The translations under genes were made by a program, and so were the position numbers. Shown one piece after another: positions 32,916 to 42,368 of a stretch of 64,000 nt of DNA. The stretch lies in the NCBI GenBank assembly GCA_021848825.1, contig JAJZTQ010000002.1:149563-213562 (forward strand), given 5' to 3'. Origin of the DNA: Pseudomonadota bacterium (GTDB taxonomy: Bacteria > Pseudomonadota > Gammaproteobacteria > Burkholderiales > JABEVD01). The notes beneath the pieces are model-generated. The model was given only the letters and a program-made list of their open reading frames with translations, made no database searches and had not been told where the DNA came from. How positions within the stretch are numbered: the stretch's first letter is position 1; each line of letters opens with the position of its first letter.

Positions 32916-34746
32916 AAACCCGGTTGCGTCCCGAGCGCTTCGCCTCGTATAGCGCTTTGTCGGCAGTGGCGAGCAGGCTGTCGAGACTATCCTGACCGGA
33001 CGAGAGCGTGGCCACACCGATCGATGCGGTGAAGGCGAGGACGCTGTCCGAGACTTCGATGCTTTCCCTGGCAAGCTGCTGCCTCAGCCGCTCTGCGGCT
33101 TCGAACGCCTGGGTCATGTCGGTTTCGGGGAGCAGGACCGCGAATTCTTCGCCGCCTAGTCTTCCGGCGATATCGATGCTGCGCATCGTCCTTTTGCATG
33201 TTTCGGCGAACTTCATCAGCACCCTGTCGCCTGTCTGGTGGCCATGCAGGTCGTTGATGGACTTGAATTCGTCGAGATCGATCATCATGATGGAAACAAG
33301 GCCGCCGTACCTTTTGGCTCTCGCCAGTTCCAGTTCGGCAAGCTCGAAAAAGCGTCGTCGGTTGGGAAGGCCAGTCAGCATGTCCGTTCTCGCCTGATGG
33401 ACGAGCTCATGCTGCAGCGTGATTCGCTCCGAAATGTCAGTTCCAAGCCCGACCAGAAAATGATCTCCATCGATCAGCATCTTGTGGTTCGTCAGGAAAT
33501 AGGGAATCGACATGCCGCTTTTCGTCACGATTTCCGTTTCAAGCGCGGACTCCCCCTTTTCGAAAACCTCGTTCATCTTTTCAGAGAACGCCAGCCTGTT
33601 CCTGCCGTCGAAAAGATCGAAGAGATTCCTTCCCGCAATTTCGGATTCCGCATAGCCCGTGACTTCGAGAAACTGCGGATTCGTCCTGACGATCCCGCCC
33701 TTGACGTCGACCATGTAGAAAATGCCGGGCAGGCTGTTGATGATGACCTCGGAGAATTCCTTCTGATGGCTCAGCTCTTCCAGCGCCTGCTTTCTTTCGG
33801 TGATGTTTTCCTGGATTGAAACGTAATGGGTGATCTTCCCCGCCGCATCGAATATGGGGGAGATGGAGACATGGTCCCAGTACAGTTCGCCGCTCTTCTT
33901 CCTGTTCCGGAATTCGCCGCGCCATTCCTGTCCTGCGGCAAGCGCCTCCCTCATGTCATCGTACAGCCATTCCGGAGTCAACCCGGACTTCAGTATTGCG
34001 GGCGTGTGTCCGTCGAGCTCGTGGAAGGCGAAGCCCGTCATTTCCGTGAATTTCGGGTTCACATATTCGAAAATCCCCCGGTCGTCAGTGATCAGGATGG
34101 AAACAGGGCTGTGCTCGACGGCATTGGAAAACTTGTGCAGTTCGTATTCAGTGAGCTTGTGGGCGTCGATTTCCCTTCTCAGGCTGCGGCTGATTTCGAA
34201 CAGCTCATTCGTTTTTTCGGCGAAGCGATCGAGGAGCTTTGCCATTGCATTGAGGAGGGTTTCATTCGTTTTCGATTCGAAATGGACTTCATGCGCTTCG
34301 TCACGAGGCAATGCGGATTCGATGGCGAGATATTTCCGGGCCATGCGCATGTCCATGCCGATGATGTGCACGATCAGCCATTTTGAAAGAAAGCCGAGCA
34401 GTTTGCCGGCCGTCTCGCAGGGCGCGCTTCCCGCCTCGAGCCTTGCCTCCTCCAGATAACGCCTGAATTCCTCGTGGCTCCGTCTGTGCATCGCTTCCTC
34501 CAGGGAAGAGAGCGCTGTAGGCATCAATTCTTCCTCGCGGCTGAAATGGAAGTCGGCATAGACGGAAAGGGATTCGATGATTTCGAGCAGCGATTGCCTG
34601 CAGTGGGCAATGTCTTTTTCGAGGAAAAGGATGCTGCCAATGGAATTGACGAGGTCGACGAGATGACGATGCTGCCTGTCGAGTTCGGGCATCCCTGTCT
34701 CGAAATGGCTATCCCATGGGAAAATGTCCGGGTTGTCTGGGTGCAT
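32905..34746 (-). CDS. hemerythrin-PAS-PAS diguanylate cyclase
   Basis: 613 residues, no signal peptide. Residues 1-145 form a bacteriohemerythrin domain with a full diiron ligand set: H26 (or H28), H67-x3-E71, H87-x3-H91 and H127-x4-D132. Two PAS/PAC domains follow (about 205-320 and 325-440). Then comes a GGDEF domain with GGEEF at 531-535 and an RxxD inhibition site at 522-525. Predicted to couple oxygen or redox state at the diiron site to c-di-GMP synthesis (inference from domains). It lies between yajR and ssb, which are often neighbours in Betaproteobacteria, so it looks like a lineage-specific insertion. Confidence 0.92.
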   Translation of the reverse strand: MHPDNPDIFPWDSHFETGMPELDRQHRHLVDLVNSIGSILFLEKDIAHCRQSLLEIIESLSVYADFHFSREEELMPTALSSLEEAMHRRSHEEFRRYLEEARLEAGSAPCETAGKLLGFLSKWLIVHIIGMDMRMARKYLAIESALPRDEAHEVHFESKTNETLLNAMAKLLDRFAEKTNELFEISRSLRREIDAHKLTEYELHKFSNAVEHSPVSILITDDRGIFEYVNPKFTEMTGFAFHELDGHTPAILKSGLTPEWLYDDMREALAAGQEWRGEFRNRKKSGELYWDHVSISPIFDAAGKITHYVSIQENITERKQALEELSHQKEFSEVIINSLPGIFYMVDVKGGIVRTNPQFLEVTGYAESEIAGRNLFDLFDGRNRLAFSEKMNEVFEKGESALETEIVTKSGMSIPYFLTNHKMLIDGDHFLVGLGTDISERITLQHELVHQARTDMLTGLPNRRRFFELAELELARAKRYGGLVSIMMIDLDEFKSINDLHGHQTGDRVLMKFAETCKRTMRSIDIAGRLGGEEFAVLLPETDMTQAFEAAERLRQQLARESIEVSDSVLAFTASIGVATLSSGQDSLDSLLATADKALYEAKRSGRNRVFRA

Positions 34747-34895
34747 GGATGATCTGAAATTGAATAATTCTAACTATAACACCATCGCCGTTCGAGGTAT
34801 GTTCGCCAGACAACATAGGGTGGGGTGAAGAGTTTCCGCCGATGAGATAGAATATTAAGCCTGAGGGAAGAATATCAATATAGGAGAAGCGTGAC

Positions 34896-35330
34896 ATGGC
34901 ATCTGTGAACAAGGCGATATTGATCGGCAATCTGGGGAAGGATCCCGATGTGCGCTATTCCCCGGATGGATCGGCGATCACGAACATCACGCTCGCCACG
35001 ACGGAATCCTGGAAAGACAAGAGCGGGGAAAAACAGGAAAAGACGGAATGGCACAGGGTTGCGTTTTTCGGAAAGCTGGCCGAAATAGCGGGGGAATACC
35101 TGAAGAAGGGGAGCCAGGTCTATGTCGAAGGGCGCATCCAGACTCGGAAATGGCAGGACAAGGATGGACAGGACAGGTATACCACCGAAATCGTCGCAGA
35201 CAAGATGCAGATGCTGGGAAGCCGCGGAAACAGCTTCGAAGTGAGCGATTCCCAGACCGAATCGAGACCTTCGAAGCCCGCCCCCAAGACGGGCGGCTTC
35301 GACGACATGGACGACGACATCCCTTTCTAG
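34896..35330 (+). CDS. ssb: single-stranded DNA-binding protein
   Basis: OB-fold protein that coats single-stranded DNA in replication and repair. 144 residues, rather short for the family because the glycine-rich linker is brief. N-terminal [20 protein letters not shown] and [20 protein letters not shown] are typical, and the acidic tip DDMDDDIPF that binds partner proteins is intact. Ribosome site TAGGAGAAGCGTGAC. A TAGAAT -10-like hexamer lies at 34848-34853 without a good -35. Confidence 0.97.
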   Translation: MASVNKAILIGNLGKDPDVRYSPDGSAITNITLATTESWKDKSGEKQEKTEWHRVAFFGKLAEIAGEYLKKGSQVYVEGRIQTRKWQDKDGQDRYTTEIVADKMQMLGSRGNSFEVSDSQTESRPSKPAPKTGGFDDMDDDIPF

Positions 35331-35349
35331 AGATTCGCTATCCGTCTTG

Positions 35350-35376
35350 AAAAGGCCCGCGAAAGCGGGCTTTTTC
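35350..35376 (+). terminator. intrinsic terminator of ssb
   Basis: GCCCGC (35355-35360), GAAA tetraloop, GCGGGC (35365-35370), then TTTTTC. Textbook form, 25 nt after the ssb stop. Confidence 0.9.
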
Positions 35377-35406
35377 ATTTCACGGGTAATGAGAATCAAG
35401 GACTGG

Positions 35407-35435
35407 TTGACACTTAATCGTTGCTTGAACATAAT
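35407..35435 (+). promoter_or_regulatory. consensus promoter of a small-protein gene
   Basis: TTGACA (35407-35412), exactly 17 nt, then CATAAT (35430-35435): full-consensus -35 and 5/6 -10. Predicted start near 35442, inside the first palindrome listed next. One of the best-matching promoters in the window. Confidence 0.75.
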
Positions 35436-35483
35436 AAACCATGAAGCAAATATGGTTTAGTAAAAACCATTGTCTTCATGGTT
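35435..35483 (+). promoter_or_regulatory. two tandem operator-like palindromes
   Basis: Site 1: TAAACCAT (35435-35442), 9 nt, ATGGTTTA (35452-35459), overlapping the -10 edge and start point. Site 2: AACCAT (35465-35470), 7 nt, ATGGTT (35478-35483). Centres are about 27 bp apart. In addition AACCATGAAG (35437-35446) is the exact complement of CTTCATGGTT (35474-35483). Position suggests binding of a repressor; the regulator is not recognised. Confidence 0.5.
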
Positions 35484-35512
35484 GTTAAACCCGACAATAA
35501 AAGGAGATCGAC

Positions 35513-35611
35513 ATGGACATGCAAGCATACTGGACGTTCGGAATCAGCTGGTTCGCGGTTGCAGCACTCACCATACTCACAAGCTGTTATCTCAAGAACA
35601 AGCAAGGCTGA
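35513..35611 (+). CDS. 32-residue single-pass membrane protein
   Basis: Starts MDMQAYWTFGISWFAVAA; one hydrophobic helix covers about residues 7-27 and the end is basic (YLKNKQG). The start has a very strong ribosome site, AAAGGAGATCGAC. The gene has its own consensus promoter (35407-35435), operator-like repeats and its own terminator (35639-35669), so it is a complete monocistronic unit. I do not recognise the protein. Small subunits of respiratory oxidases or transporters have this shape, but no specific match can be claimed. An RNA role for the transcript of about 228 nt is a possible alternative. Confidence 0.68.
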   Translation: MDMQAYWTFGISWFAVAALTILTSCYLKNKQG

Positions 35612-35638
35612 AGCAGGGGAGAGACTGTTTCACGAGAC

Positions 35639-35669
35639 GAATGCCCGCGAAAGCGAGCATTCTGTTTTT
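35639..35669 (+). terminator. terminator of the small-protein gene
   Basis: GAATGC-C-CGC (35639-35648), GAAA loop, GCG-A-GCATTC (35653-35662) with a single C/A mismatch, then TGTTTTTC. It lies 28 nt after the stop codon. Confidence 0.75.
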
Positions 35670-35719
35670 CGGGCGCCGCAGGTAGAATGGCGTCTCATCT
35701 ATCTGCATTTTCGAACAGC

Positions 35720-35923
35720 ATGGAACGCCGCATCACAGGTTTTCATCAGGATTCGGAAAATCACTGGGTGGCCGAGCTCGAATGCGGGCATTTTCAGCAT
35801 GTGCGCCATATCCCGCCATGGATCAATCGCCCATGGGTCCTTGAGCAGGAAGGCCGCTCTTCCTTCCTGGGAACCAGGCTTCAGTGCAAGAAATGCGATA
35901 ACGGTTCTCCGCCGGATCGCTAG
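35720..35923 (+). CDS. DUF3565-like small cysteine-pair protein
   Basis: 67 residues from ATG 35720 (MERRITGFHQDSENHWVAEL); an in-frame ATG at 35687 would add 11 residues that do not fit the family. It contains CGHFQHVRHIPPWINRPWVL, GTRLQCKKC and a short tail. I recognise this pattern as the DUF3565 family of small soluble proteins. The CGH, H and CxxC arrangement suggests a metal site (inference). No good ribosome site is visible. No known function. Confidence 0.75.
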   Translation: MERRITGFHQDSENHWVAELECGHFQHVRHIPPWINRPWVLEQEGRSSFLGTRLQCKKCDNGSPPDR

Positions 35924-36038
35924 TCATGAATCCCGGGGGATTCCTTGATAGGCGTTGCCTCGCAATTTCCGTTCATTGATCTATAAAAAAAATTGAAGCA
36001 TGGCGACTCGCCATCGATAAACGGAAAAGGGAGGTTTC

Positions 36039-36089
36039 ATGGAAAAGGTTCATGTCTCGCTTGCCGCAGTGGCGCGCGGGGCGCTTTGA
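36039..36089 (+). CDS. possible 16-residue leader peptide
   Basis: MEKVHVSLAAVARGAL with a good ribosome site (GGGAGG, 5 nt upstream), ending 22 nt before the kinase start at 36112. The kinase itself has a poor ribosome site. It could couple or regulate kinase translation, or be a chance short frame. No conservation information is available here. Confidence 0.3.
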   Translation: MEKVHVSLAAVARGAL

Positions 36090-36111
36090 TACCTTCTGAA
36101 GATGGCCTCCG

Positions 36112-39100
36112 ATGGAATGGGTTTCACGGCTATTCGAGCATGCCCAGAGAGCAATCTCGGGGATTGCGATCGCTGTCGGCGTGCTTGTCCTCTTCGGCTG
36201 GGCTTTCGACATCCCGCTGCTGAAGGGAGCCATGCCGGGCTTGGTCTACATGAAGGCGAATACGGCCCTGGGCTTCATCCTGTCCGGGATTTCGCTCTGG
36301 TGCTTTAGGCCGTACCCATCTGTCTCGAAGACCTTCGCAGCCGGCGTGCTGCTGCTCGGGTTTCTCACCCTTCTGGAATACGTGAGCGGCATGAATGTCG
36401 GCATCGACCAGATCCTGTTCAAAGAAATGACAAATCTGCCGGGCGACATACCGGGGAGAATGGCAACCAATACAGCCGTAAGCTTCATGCTGCTCGGCAT
36501 GGCGCTCTTCCTCCTGCATTTCAAAAGCAGTCGTCTCCCGCTGGTTGCCAATGCGCTCGCCTTCGGCGTGGTGCTGATAGGCGGGACTGCACTGCTCGCT
36601 TATTTCTACGACATCGAGGCCTTCCTGAGGGTCAAACTCAGCTACACCCCCATGGCGATCCACACCGCTGCAGTCTTCGTTCTGCTTGGAATCGGGACCA
36701 TGAATGCGAGAGCCGATTTCCCGATGAGGCTGATGATGTCGAGCGATACCATTGCGGGAAGGGCGGCCAGGAGGCTGTTTCCGGCTGCAATCCTGCTCCA
36801 GCTCATGGCGGGCTATCTCATTCTGCAGGGCATCCGGGCGGGATATTTTCACGAAGATGCAGGACTGGCGCTCTTCACCACGGCGAACATACTGGGTCTG
36901 GGCGCACTGATCTATCGGGACATCGTCAGCCTCAACCGCTCCGAGATGGAGCGGAGCACGAGCGAGGAAAAGCTCAGGGCGTCATCGCTTTATGCGAGAA
37001 GCCTGCTGGAGGCGAGCCTCGATCCTCTGGTGACGATAGACCCCGGTGGAAAGATAACGGACGTCAATAAGGCAGCCGTTATTGCGACCGGGATCGAGAG
37101 GGAAAAGCTGACCGGCAGCGATTTCTCCGATTATTTCACCGAGCCTGAAAAAGCGAAACGGGGCTACAGGCAGGTTTTCGAAAAGGGGGAGGTCAGAGAT
37201 TACCCTCTCACGCTGCGCCGCAATGACGGAAAACTGATCGACGTTCTCTACAATGCGAGCCTCTACAAGGACGAAAGAGGCGAAGTCGCAGGGGTATTCG
37301 CAGCGGCGCGCGACATCACCGAGAGGAAGGCTTCCGAAAATGCGCTCGCCGAAAGAGTGAAAGAGCTCCAGGCCTTGTACACGCTTTCGGCGCTTGCGGA
37401 ACGAAAAGACCTTTCCCTGAGCGAATTTTTTCAGGAATTGGCCCATATTTTGCCGCAAAGCTGGCAATATCCCGAGATCGCCTGCGCGAGAATTTCAGTC
37501 CGCGAAGCCGAATTCAAGAGCCGGAATTTCAGAGTATCCGAATGGATGCAGCAAGCACCCATCTTCGCAGAGGGATCGGTCATCGGGAAAGTCGAGATCG
37601 GCTACCTTGAAAAAGAGCCCGAGCTAGACGAAGGCCCGTTTCTCAAGGAAGAGAGGCTGGTTCTCAATGCTATCGCAGAGCGCCTCGGCCGCATCACGGA
37701 GCGTCATGATGCGGAAGCCGCGTTGCGCGCATCCGAGCGCTACGCGAGAAACCTTCTGGAAACGAGCCTCGATCCCTTGGTCACCATCAGCACCGAAGGG
37801 AAAATAACGGACGTGAACGAGGCGACAATCAACGCCACGGGCTTGGCGCGGAACAAGCTCATAGGGAGCGATTTCTCGGATTATTTCACCGTACCCGAAA
37901 AAGCGAAGCGGGGCTACAGGGAGGTTTTCGAAAAGGGAGAGGTCAGAGATTACCCTCTCACCCTTCGCCGCAATGACGGAAAACTGATCGACGTTCTCTA
38001 CAATGCGAGCCTCTACAAGGACGAAAGAGGCGAAGTCGCAGGGGTGTTCGCTGTTGCACGCGACATCACAGCTCACAAGGCGCTGGAGGAGGCGAGAAGG
38101 GTGAGCGAGGCGCGCTTTGCCACGATCTTCAATCAAGCCCCCCTCGGGGTTGCTCTAATCGATTCGCACACCGGCAGAATCTACGACGTGAACCCGAGAT
38201 TTGCGGAAATCGCGGGAAGAAGCATAGAAGAGATGGTTTCGATAGACTGGATGAGCATCACCCATCCTGACGATGTCCAGAAAGACCTGGACCACATGGC
38301 GCTCTTGAATGCCGGGAAGATCCTGGGCTTCAACATGGAAAAGAGATACGTGCGCCCTGACGGCACTTATGTCTGGATCAACATGACTATCGCACCCTTG
38401 AGGGAAGCGGATGTGTCCCCTCGCCATCTCTGCATGATAGACGACATCACGCAAAGAAAAGAGGCAGAAGAAGAGCTGAAGATTTACCGGGAGCATCTGG
38501 AAGAACTCGTCAAACAGCGTACTGAAGAACTCGAAGCCGCGAATGCCAATCTCAAGAAAACATCAGCCTTCCTCGGGAACCTGATCGAATCGATCCCCGA
38601 GCCGATGTTCTACAAGGACCGGCAAGGCGTGTACCGCGGAGGAAACGATGCCTTCTTCGAATACCTCGGGCTTCCACGGGGCTCGGTAGTTGGAAAGACC
38701 GTCTATGACATCAATCCGAGGCATCTCGCCGACCTGTACAGAAAGGCGGACGACGAGCTTTTCGGGAAGGGCGGGATCCAGGTGTACGAGAGCCGCGTGA
38801 GGTATGCGGATGGGGCAGAACACGACGTGATCTTCCACAAATCCATCTTCCAGAATCCTGACGGAAGCCAGGGCGGTATCATAGGCACGATACTCGACAT
38901 ATCGCAACGGAAGCAGGCGGAGCTCGAGCGGGAGCATCTTCTCGCCGAGATCGAGCAAAGGGCGCGGGCTGCCGATGAGGCGAACAAGGAACTCGAGAGC
39001 TTCGCCTATTCCGTCTCGCACGATCTCAGGGTTCCGCTGCGCGCGGTGGACGGCTTCTCAAAGATGATCCTCGCGAGATACGAGGACAAGCTCGACGATG

Positions 39101-39681
39101 AAGGAAAAAGGCTGCTGAATGTCGTCCGGGACAATTCGAAGAAAATGGCCCAGCTGATAGACGATATCCTTTCCTTCTCCAGAATGGGTCGGCTGGAAAT
39201 GGATTTTTCGACGGTCGACATGGAAAATCTCGCAAGATCGGTTTATGAGGAGCTGAAGCCGGGGATCGAAGGAAGAAAAATCAAAGTCGAATTCGGTGAA
39301 ATCCCGCCTGCTAAAGGCGATCCCGCGATGCTGCGCCAGGTCTGGATGAATCTTGTGGCGAATGCGATGAAGTTCACGAGGCCGAAAGGGGATGCGCTGA
39401 TAGAAATAGGCGGAACGGTGGAAGGAAACGAACATGTCTACTGTGTGAGGGACAATGGCGTGGGGTTCGACATGCAGTATGTGGACAAGCTCTTCGGCGT
39501 TTTCCAGAGACTGCACGGGGTCGAGGAATTCGAAGGGACGGGAATAGGGCTCGCGATCGTCAAACGCATCGCAAACCGCCACGGAGGTCGAGCATGGGCG
39601 AAGGGGGAGGTAGGAAAAGGGGCGGAATTCTGTTTCTCCCTTCCCGCGAAACAAGGAGGAAAGAATGGATCCATTGGTTGA
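36112..39681 (+). CDS. membrane multi-PAS sensor histidine kinase
   Basis: 1189 residues. N-terminal membrane sensor of several helices (about 15-270) with the repeated motif [16 protein letters not shown] / [16 protein letters not shown]. Then PAS (about 293-405), a GAF-like segment (about 410-535), PAS (about 543-655), PAS (about 660-785), coiled coil (about 790-820) and PAS (about 820-935). HisKA follows with phospho-acceptor H970 in [12 protein letters not shown], then HATPase_c with [18 protein letters not shown] and [12 protein letters not shown]. The first two PAS domains are nearly identical over part of their DNA. ATG 36112 is the first possible start in this frame. It overlaps the response regulator gene by 17 nt. 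Signal unknown. Confidence 0.93.
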   Translation: MEWVSRLFEHAQRAISGIAIAVGVLVLFGWAFDIPLLKGAMPGLVYMKANTALGFILSGISLWCFRPYPSVSKTFAAGVLLLGFLTLLEYVSGMNVGIDQILFKEMTNLPGDIPGRMATNTAVSFMLLGMALFLLHFKSSRLPLVANALAFGVVLIGGTALLAYFYDIEAFLRVKLSYTPMAIHTAAVFVLLGIGTMNARADFPMRLMMSSDTIAGRAARRLFPAAILLQLMAGYLILQGIRAGYFHEDAGLALFTTANILGLGALIYRDIVSLNRSEMERSTSEEKLRASSLYARSLLEASLDPLVTIDPGGKITDVNKAAVIATGIEREKLTGSDFSDYFTEPEKAKRGYRQVFEKGEVRDYPLTLRRNDGKLIDVLYNASLYKDERGEVAGVFAAARDITERKASENALAERVKELQALYTLSALAERKDLSLSEFFQELAHILPQSWQYPEIACARISVREAEFKSRNFRVSEWMQQAPIFAEGSVIGKVEIGYLEKEPELDEGPFLKEERLVLNAIAERLGRITERHDAEAALRASERYARNLLETSLDPLVTISTEGKITDVNEATINATGLARNKLIGSDFSDYFTVPEKAKRGYREVFEKGEVRDYPLTLRRNDGKLIDVLYNASLYKDERGEVAGVFAVARDITAHKALEEARRVSEARFATIFNQAPLGVALIDSHTGRIYDVNPRFAEIAGRSIEEMVSIDWMSITHPDDVQKDLDHMALLNAGKILGFNMEKRYVRPDGTYVWINMTIAPLREADVSPRHLCMIDDITQRKEAEEELKIYREHLEELVKQRTEELEAANANLKKTSAFLGNLIESIPEPMFYKDRQGVYRGGNDAFFEYLGLPRGSVVGKTVYDINPRHLADLYRKADDELFGKGGIQVYESRVRYADGAEHDVIFHKSIFQNPDGSQGGIIGTILDISQRKQAELEREHLLAEIEQRARAADEANKELESFAYSVSHDLRVPLRAVDGFSKMILARYEDKLDDEGKRLLNVVRDNSKKMAQLIDDILSFSRMGRLEMDFSTVDMENLARSVYEELKPGIEGRKIKVEFGEIPPAKGDPAMLRQVWMNLVANAMKFTRPKGDALIEIGGTVEGNEHVYCVRDNGVGFDMQYVDKLFGVFQRLHGVEEFEGTGIGLAIVKRIANRHGGRAWAKGEVGKGAEFCFSLPAKQGGKNGSIG
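37120..37300 (+). repeat. PAS-domain DNA repeat, copy 1
   Basis: Direct repeat with 37870-38050, offset exactly 750 bp (250 codons). Eighty bases (37216-37295) are identical to copy 2, and over 37171-37300 I count five differences. Flanking parts of the same PAS domains are much more diverged. Confidence 0.9.
37870..38050 (+). repeat. PAS-domain DNA repeat, copy 2
   Basis: Partner of 37120-37300. Both encode the C-terminal half of a PAS domain including [20 protein letters not shown]. Local near-identity beside diverged flanks points to recent gene conversion. Confidence 0.9.
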
Positions 39682-40120
39682 AGAAGTCGAAATTCTGCTC
39701 GTCGAAGACAATCCTACGGACGCGGAACTCGCAATGGACGCGTTGAAGGAGCACAAGCTCGCGAACAAGCTATTCTGGGTGAAGGACGGGGCCGAGGCGC
39801 TGGACTTCGTATTCGCCAGAGGGCAATATTCCGGCAGAAAGATCGTGAACGGCCCCAGGGTGATACTCCTCGACCTGAGGCTGCCGAAGGTGGACGGCCT
39901 GGAAGTGTTGAGGAAGGTGAAGGGGGACGACAGGACGAAGACGATCCCTGTCGTGGTCCTGACTTCTTCCAAGGAAGATCGGGACATCGTCGAGAGCTAC
40001 AAGCTCGGGGTCAACAGCTATATCCAGAAGCCCGTCGATTTCGACGAATTCGCGAAAGTCGTCTCCCATCTGGGGCTTTACTGGCTCCTGATCAACCGCT
40101 CGCCGATTCACAATTCATAG
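39665..40120 (+). CDS. single-domain response regulator (Rcp1-like)
   Basis: 151 residues, one receiver domain: acidic pair E14-D15, phospho-acceptor D70 in [14 protein letters not shown]100 and K122 in QKPVDF. The pattern [18 protein letters not shown] is that of the Rcp1 subgroup commonly paired with PAS- or phytochrome-type kinases. No output domain. It overlaps the kinase by 17 nt and the HD-GYP gene by 1 nt, so it probably relays or competes for phosphate between them (inference). Confidence 0.93.
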   Translation: MDPLVEEVEILLVEDNPTDAELAMDALKEHKLANKLFWVKDGAEALDFVFARGQYSGRKIVNGPRVILLDLRLPKVDGLEVLRKVKGDDRTKTIPVVVLTSSKEDRDIVESYKLGVNSYIQKPVDFDEFAKVVSHLGLYWLLINRSPIHNS

Positions 40121-42045
40121 TGAACGAATGCGATAAGCTGCGCATTCTCCTCCTCGAGGATCAGCCGACCGATGCGAGGCTCATCGTCGACGAACTCAAG
40201 GATGCCGGCATGGTCTTCACCTCGCTTCGGGTCGAGACGCGCGATTCGTTCGTGTCGGCCCTCCAGGAGTTTTCGCCGGATGTCGTGCTTGCCGACTACA
40301 GGCTTCCGTCTTTCGACGGGAAAGAAGCCCTCGATATAACGAGAAAAACCCACCCCGAAATCCCCGTGATCATGGTGTCAGGCACATTGGGGGATGAAGG
40401 GGCTGTTTCCTTCTTGAAGTCCGGCGCCAAGGACTATGTCCTGAAGGACAACCTGGTCCGGTTGCCTTCGGCTGTGCAGCGCGTGCTTTCGGCGGAACAT
40501 GGCATCCGGGCGAGAAAGGCGGCGGAAAAGGCGTTGCGCGAAAGCGAGCGGGAATTGCGCCTTTTCCGCGATCTCCTCGACAACTCCATGGACAGCATCG
40601 AGATAATCGATCCCGTCACCCTGAGATTTCTCGACGCAAACGAGGCTGCATGCAGCAACCTCGGCTACAGCCGGGACGAGCTGCTTTCGCTCTCCATGTC
40701 CGATATCGACATTTCCTTCGATGCCGAATCGCGGAAGCGGGTCGAGCAGCAGCTGCTTCAACAGGGCAGCGCGCGCTTCGAAGGGATGCACAGGCGCCAG
40801 GACGGCTCGACTTACCCGGTGGAAGTCAATTTGCGCGTGGTGGAACTCGACAGGCGCTATATGCTGGGCATCGCGCGCGACATCACGGAGCGCAAGGAAT
40901 CTGAAAGGGCCCTTGCTCGTGCGAATCGCGCATTGAGAACCCTTTCTGCCGGGAACGAGGTGCTGGTCAGGGCTAAAAGCGAACCCGAGCTCCTCGAATC
41001 AGCTTGCAGGGTGATCATCGAGAAGGGGGGCTATCTCGCCGCGTGGATGCTTCATGGGAAAGAGGAAATGGAGCCTGTCGCTTCTTTCGGGGAAGGTTGC
41101 TTCGGGGAAAAAACCGGTATTCTCGAAAAGTTCGCAAAAAGGGCCGCGATCGATGCTGTCGGAAAAAGGATGACGATGGTTATTTCCGACATCTTGGCCG
41201 ATCCGCGCTTTGCCCCATGGATCGAGGTGGTGAAGGCATGCGGATGCCGCTCGGCGCTGGCGATTCCCGTTTTGCAGAATAGCGCCGTATCCGGCGCGAT
41301 CGTCATTTCGGCATCCGAAGTCGGCGCATTCGGCCCAGAAGAAATCGCGCTTCTCGAAGAACTCGCCGATGACCTCGCCTACGGCATCGCCACCTTGCGG
41401 ACGAGGCAGGAGCGGGATCTGGCGCTCGAAGGAGAGAGAATCCAGTCATCGAAGCTCAGCCAGTCGCTCCAGGAAATGATAGCGGCCATCGCCATGACGC
41501 TCGAAAAGAGGGATCCCTATACCGCGGGGCATCAGCAGAAGGTGGCGCAGATCGCGTCCTTGATCGCTGCGGAACTGGGACTTTCGAAAGAAAAAGTGAA
41601 CGGCATCCATCTGGGCGCGCTGATACACGACATAGGAAAGATTTATGTCCCGGCGGAAATACTGAACAGGCCGGGAAAGCTGACGGAACACGAATTCGCC
41701 CTCATCAGGACTCATCCCGACGTGGGATATGACATCGTCAAGGACATCCATTTTCCGTGGCCCGTCGCGGAAATGGTGAGGCAGCACCACGAGCGTCTCG
41801 ACGGATCGGGCTATCCCCTCGGTCTGAAAGACGGGGAGATCATTCTGGAAGCGCGCATACTGTCCGTCGCGGACGTACTGGAGGCGATGGCTTCACACCG
41901 CCCTTACCGTGCATCACTGGGAATGGATGCAGCCATCGAAGAGATCGAAAAGGGACGCGGCAGGCTGTTCGACAGCGGGGTGGTGGATGCATGCCTTCGC
42001 GTCATAAGCAGAAGGGAAATCGCCTTCCCGCTGAAGCCCCTCTAG
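40120..42045 (+). CDS. REC-PAS-GAF-HD-GYP phosphodiesterase
   Basis: 641 residues, GTG start overlapping the previous stop (TAGTG). Receiver domain 1-125 with D59 (LADYRLP) and K109; PAS about 140-260; GAF about 275-430; HD-GYP about 450-630. The catalytic dyad is H503-D504 in HDIGK, followed by HHERLDGSGYP with GYP at 564-566, the signature of active c-di-GMP hydrolases. It is the likely output of the upstream kinase: phosphorylation of the receiver should alter c-di-GMP breakdown (inference). Confidence 0.93.
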   Translation: MNECDKLRILLLEDQPTDARLIVDELKDAGMVFTSLRVETRDSFVSALQEFSPDVVLADYRLPSFDGKEALDITRKTHPEIPVIMVSGTLGDEGAVSFLKSGAKDYVLKDNLVRLPSAVQRVLSAEHGIRARKAAEKALRESERELRLFRDLLDNSMDSIEIIDPVTLRFLDANEAACSNLGYSRDELLSLSMSDIDISFDAESRKRVEQQLLQQGSARFEGMHRRQDGSTYPVEVNLRVVELDRRYMLGIARDITERKESERALARANRALRTLSAGNEVLVRAKSEPELLESACRVIIEKGGYLAAWMLHGKEEMEPVASFGEGCFGEKTGILEKFAKRAAIDAVGKRMTMVISDILADPRFAPWIEVVKACGCRSALAIPVLQNSAVSGAIVISASEVGAFGPEEIALLEELADDLAYGIATLRTRQERDLALEGERIQSSKLSQSLQEMIAAIAMTLEKRDPYTAGHQQKVAQIASLIAAELGLSKEKVNGIHLGALIHDIGKIYVPAEILNRPGKLTEHEFALIRTHPDVGYDIVKDIHFPWPVAEMVRQHHERLDGSGYPLGLKDGEIILEARILSVADVLEAMASHRPYRASLGMDAAIEEIEKGRGRLFDSGVVDACLRVISRREIAFPLKPL

Positions 42046-42081
42046 CAGCCCGCTGGAACCGGCCCCTGACGGAGCGGGCTG
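42046..42081 (+). terminator. hairpin after the HD-GYP gene
   Basis: CAGCCCGCT (42046-42054) pairs with AGCGGGCTG (42073-42081). No T tract follows, so termination may be weak or need Rho. It begins at the first base after the stop codon. Confidence 0.5.
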
Positions 42082-42368
42082 TACGGGCAGGAGAGCCGAG
42101 CCGCGTGGTATTGCCGGTCACTGCCAGCGCCTTGCGCCTGGCATCCATAGTTAGTCCTGAGCCAACGCAGATGCGAAAATAGCGTTAACATGCCTTTGCT
42201 TGGCGAAAGTCGGCGCCCGCGGCGAAGGAATGGGTCCATTCCGAATGAATCAGGCGGCCTTGCCGGAACGCATGTTGGCGTCTACCATTGAATTGCCCGG
42301 GGAGCTCGGGGTGGCGGATCGTCATGACGGATCGCGTCCATGGGGTTTCGTGAAATTCTCCGGGCAAC
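42082..42368. other. intergenic region, no gene recognised
   Basis: Between the convergent HD-GYP and pentapeptide genes. It contains one imperfect hairpin (TGCCAG...CTGGCA, near 42122-42143). A + strand open frame from 42200 runs into the antisense of the pentapeptide gene and has no protein-like features. Nothing else is supported. Confidence 0.5.
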
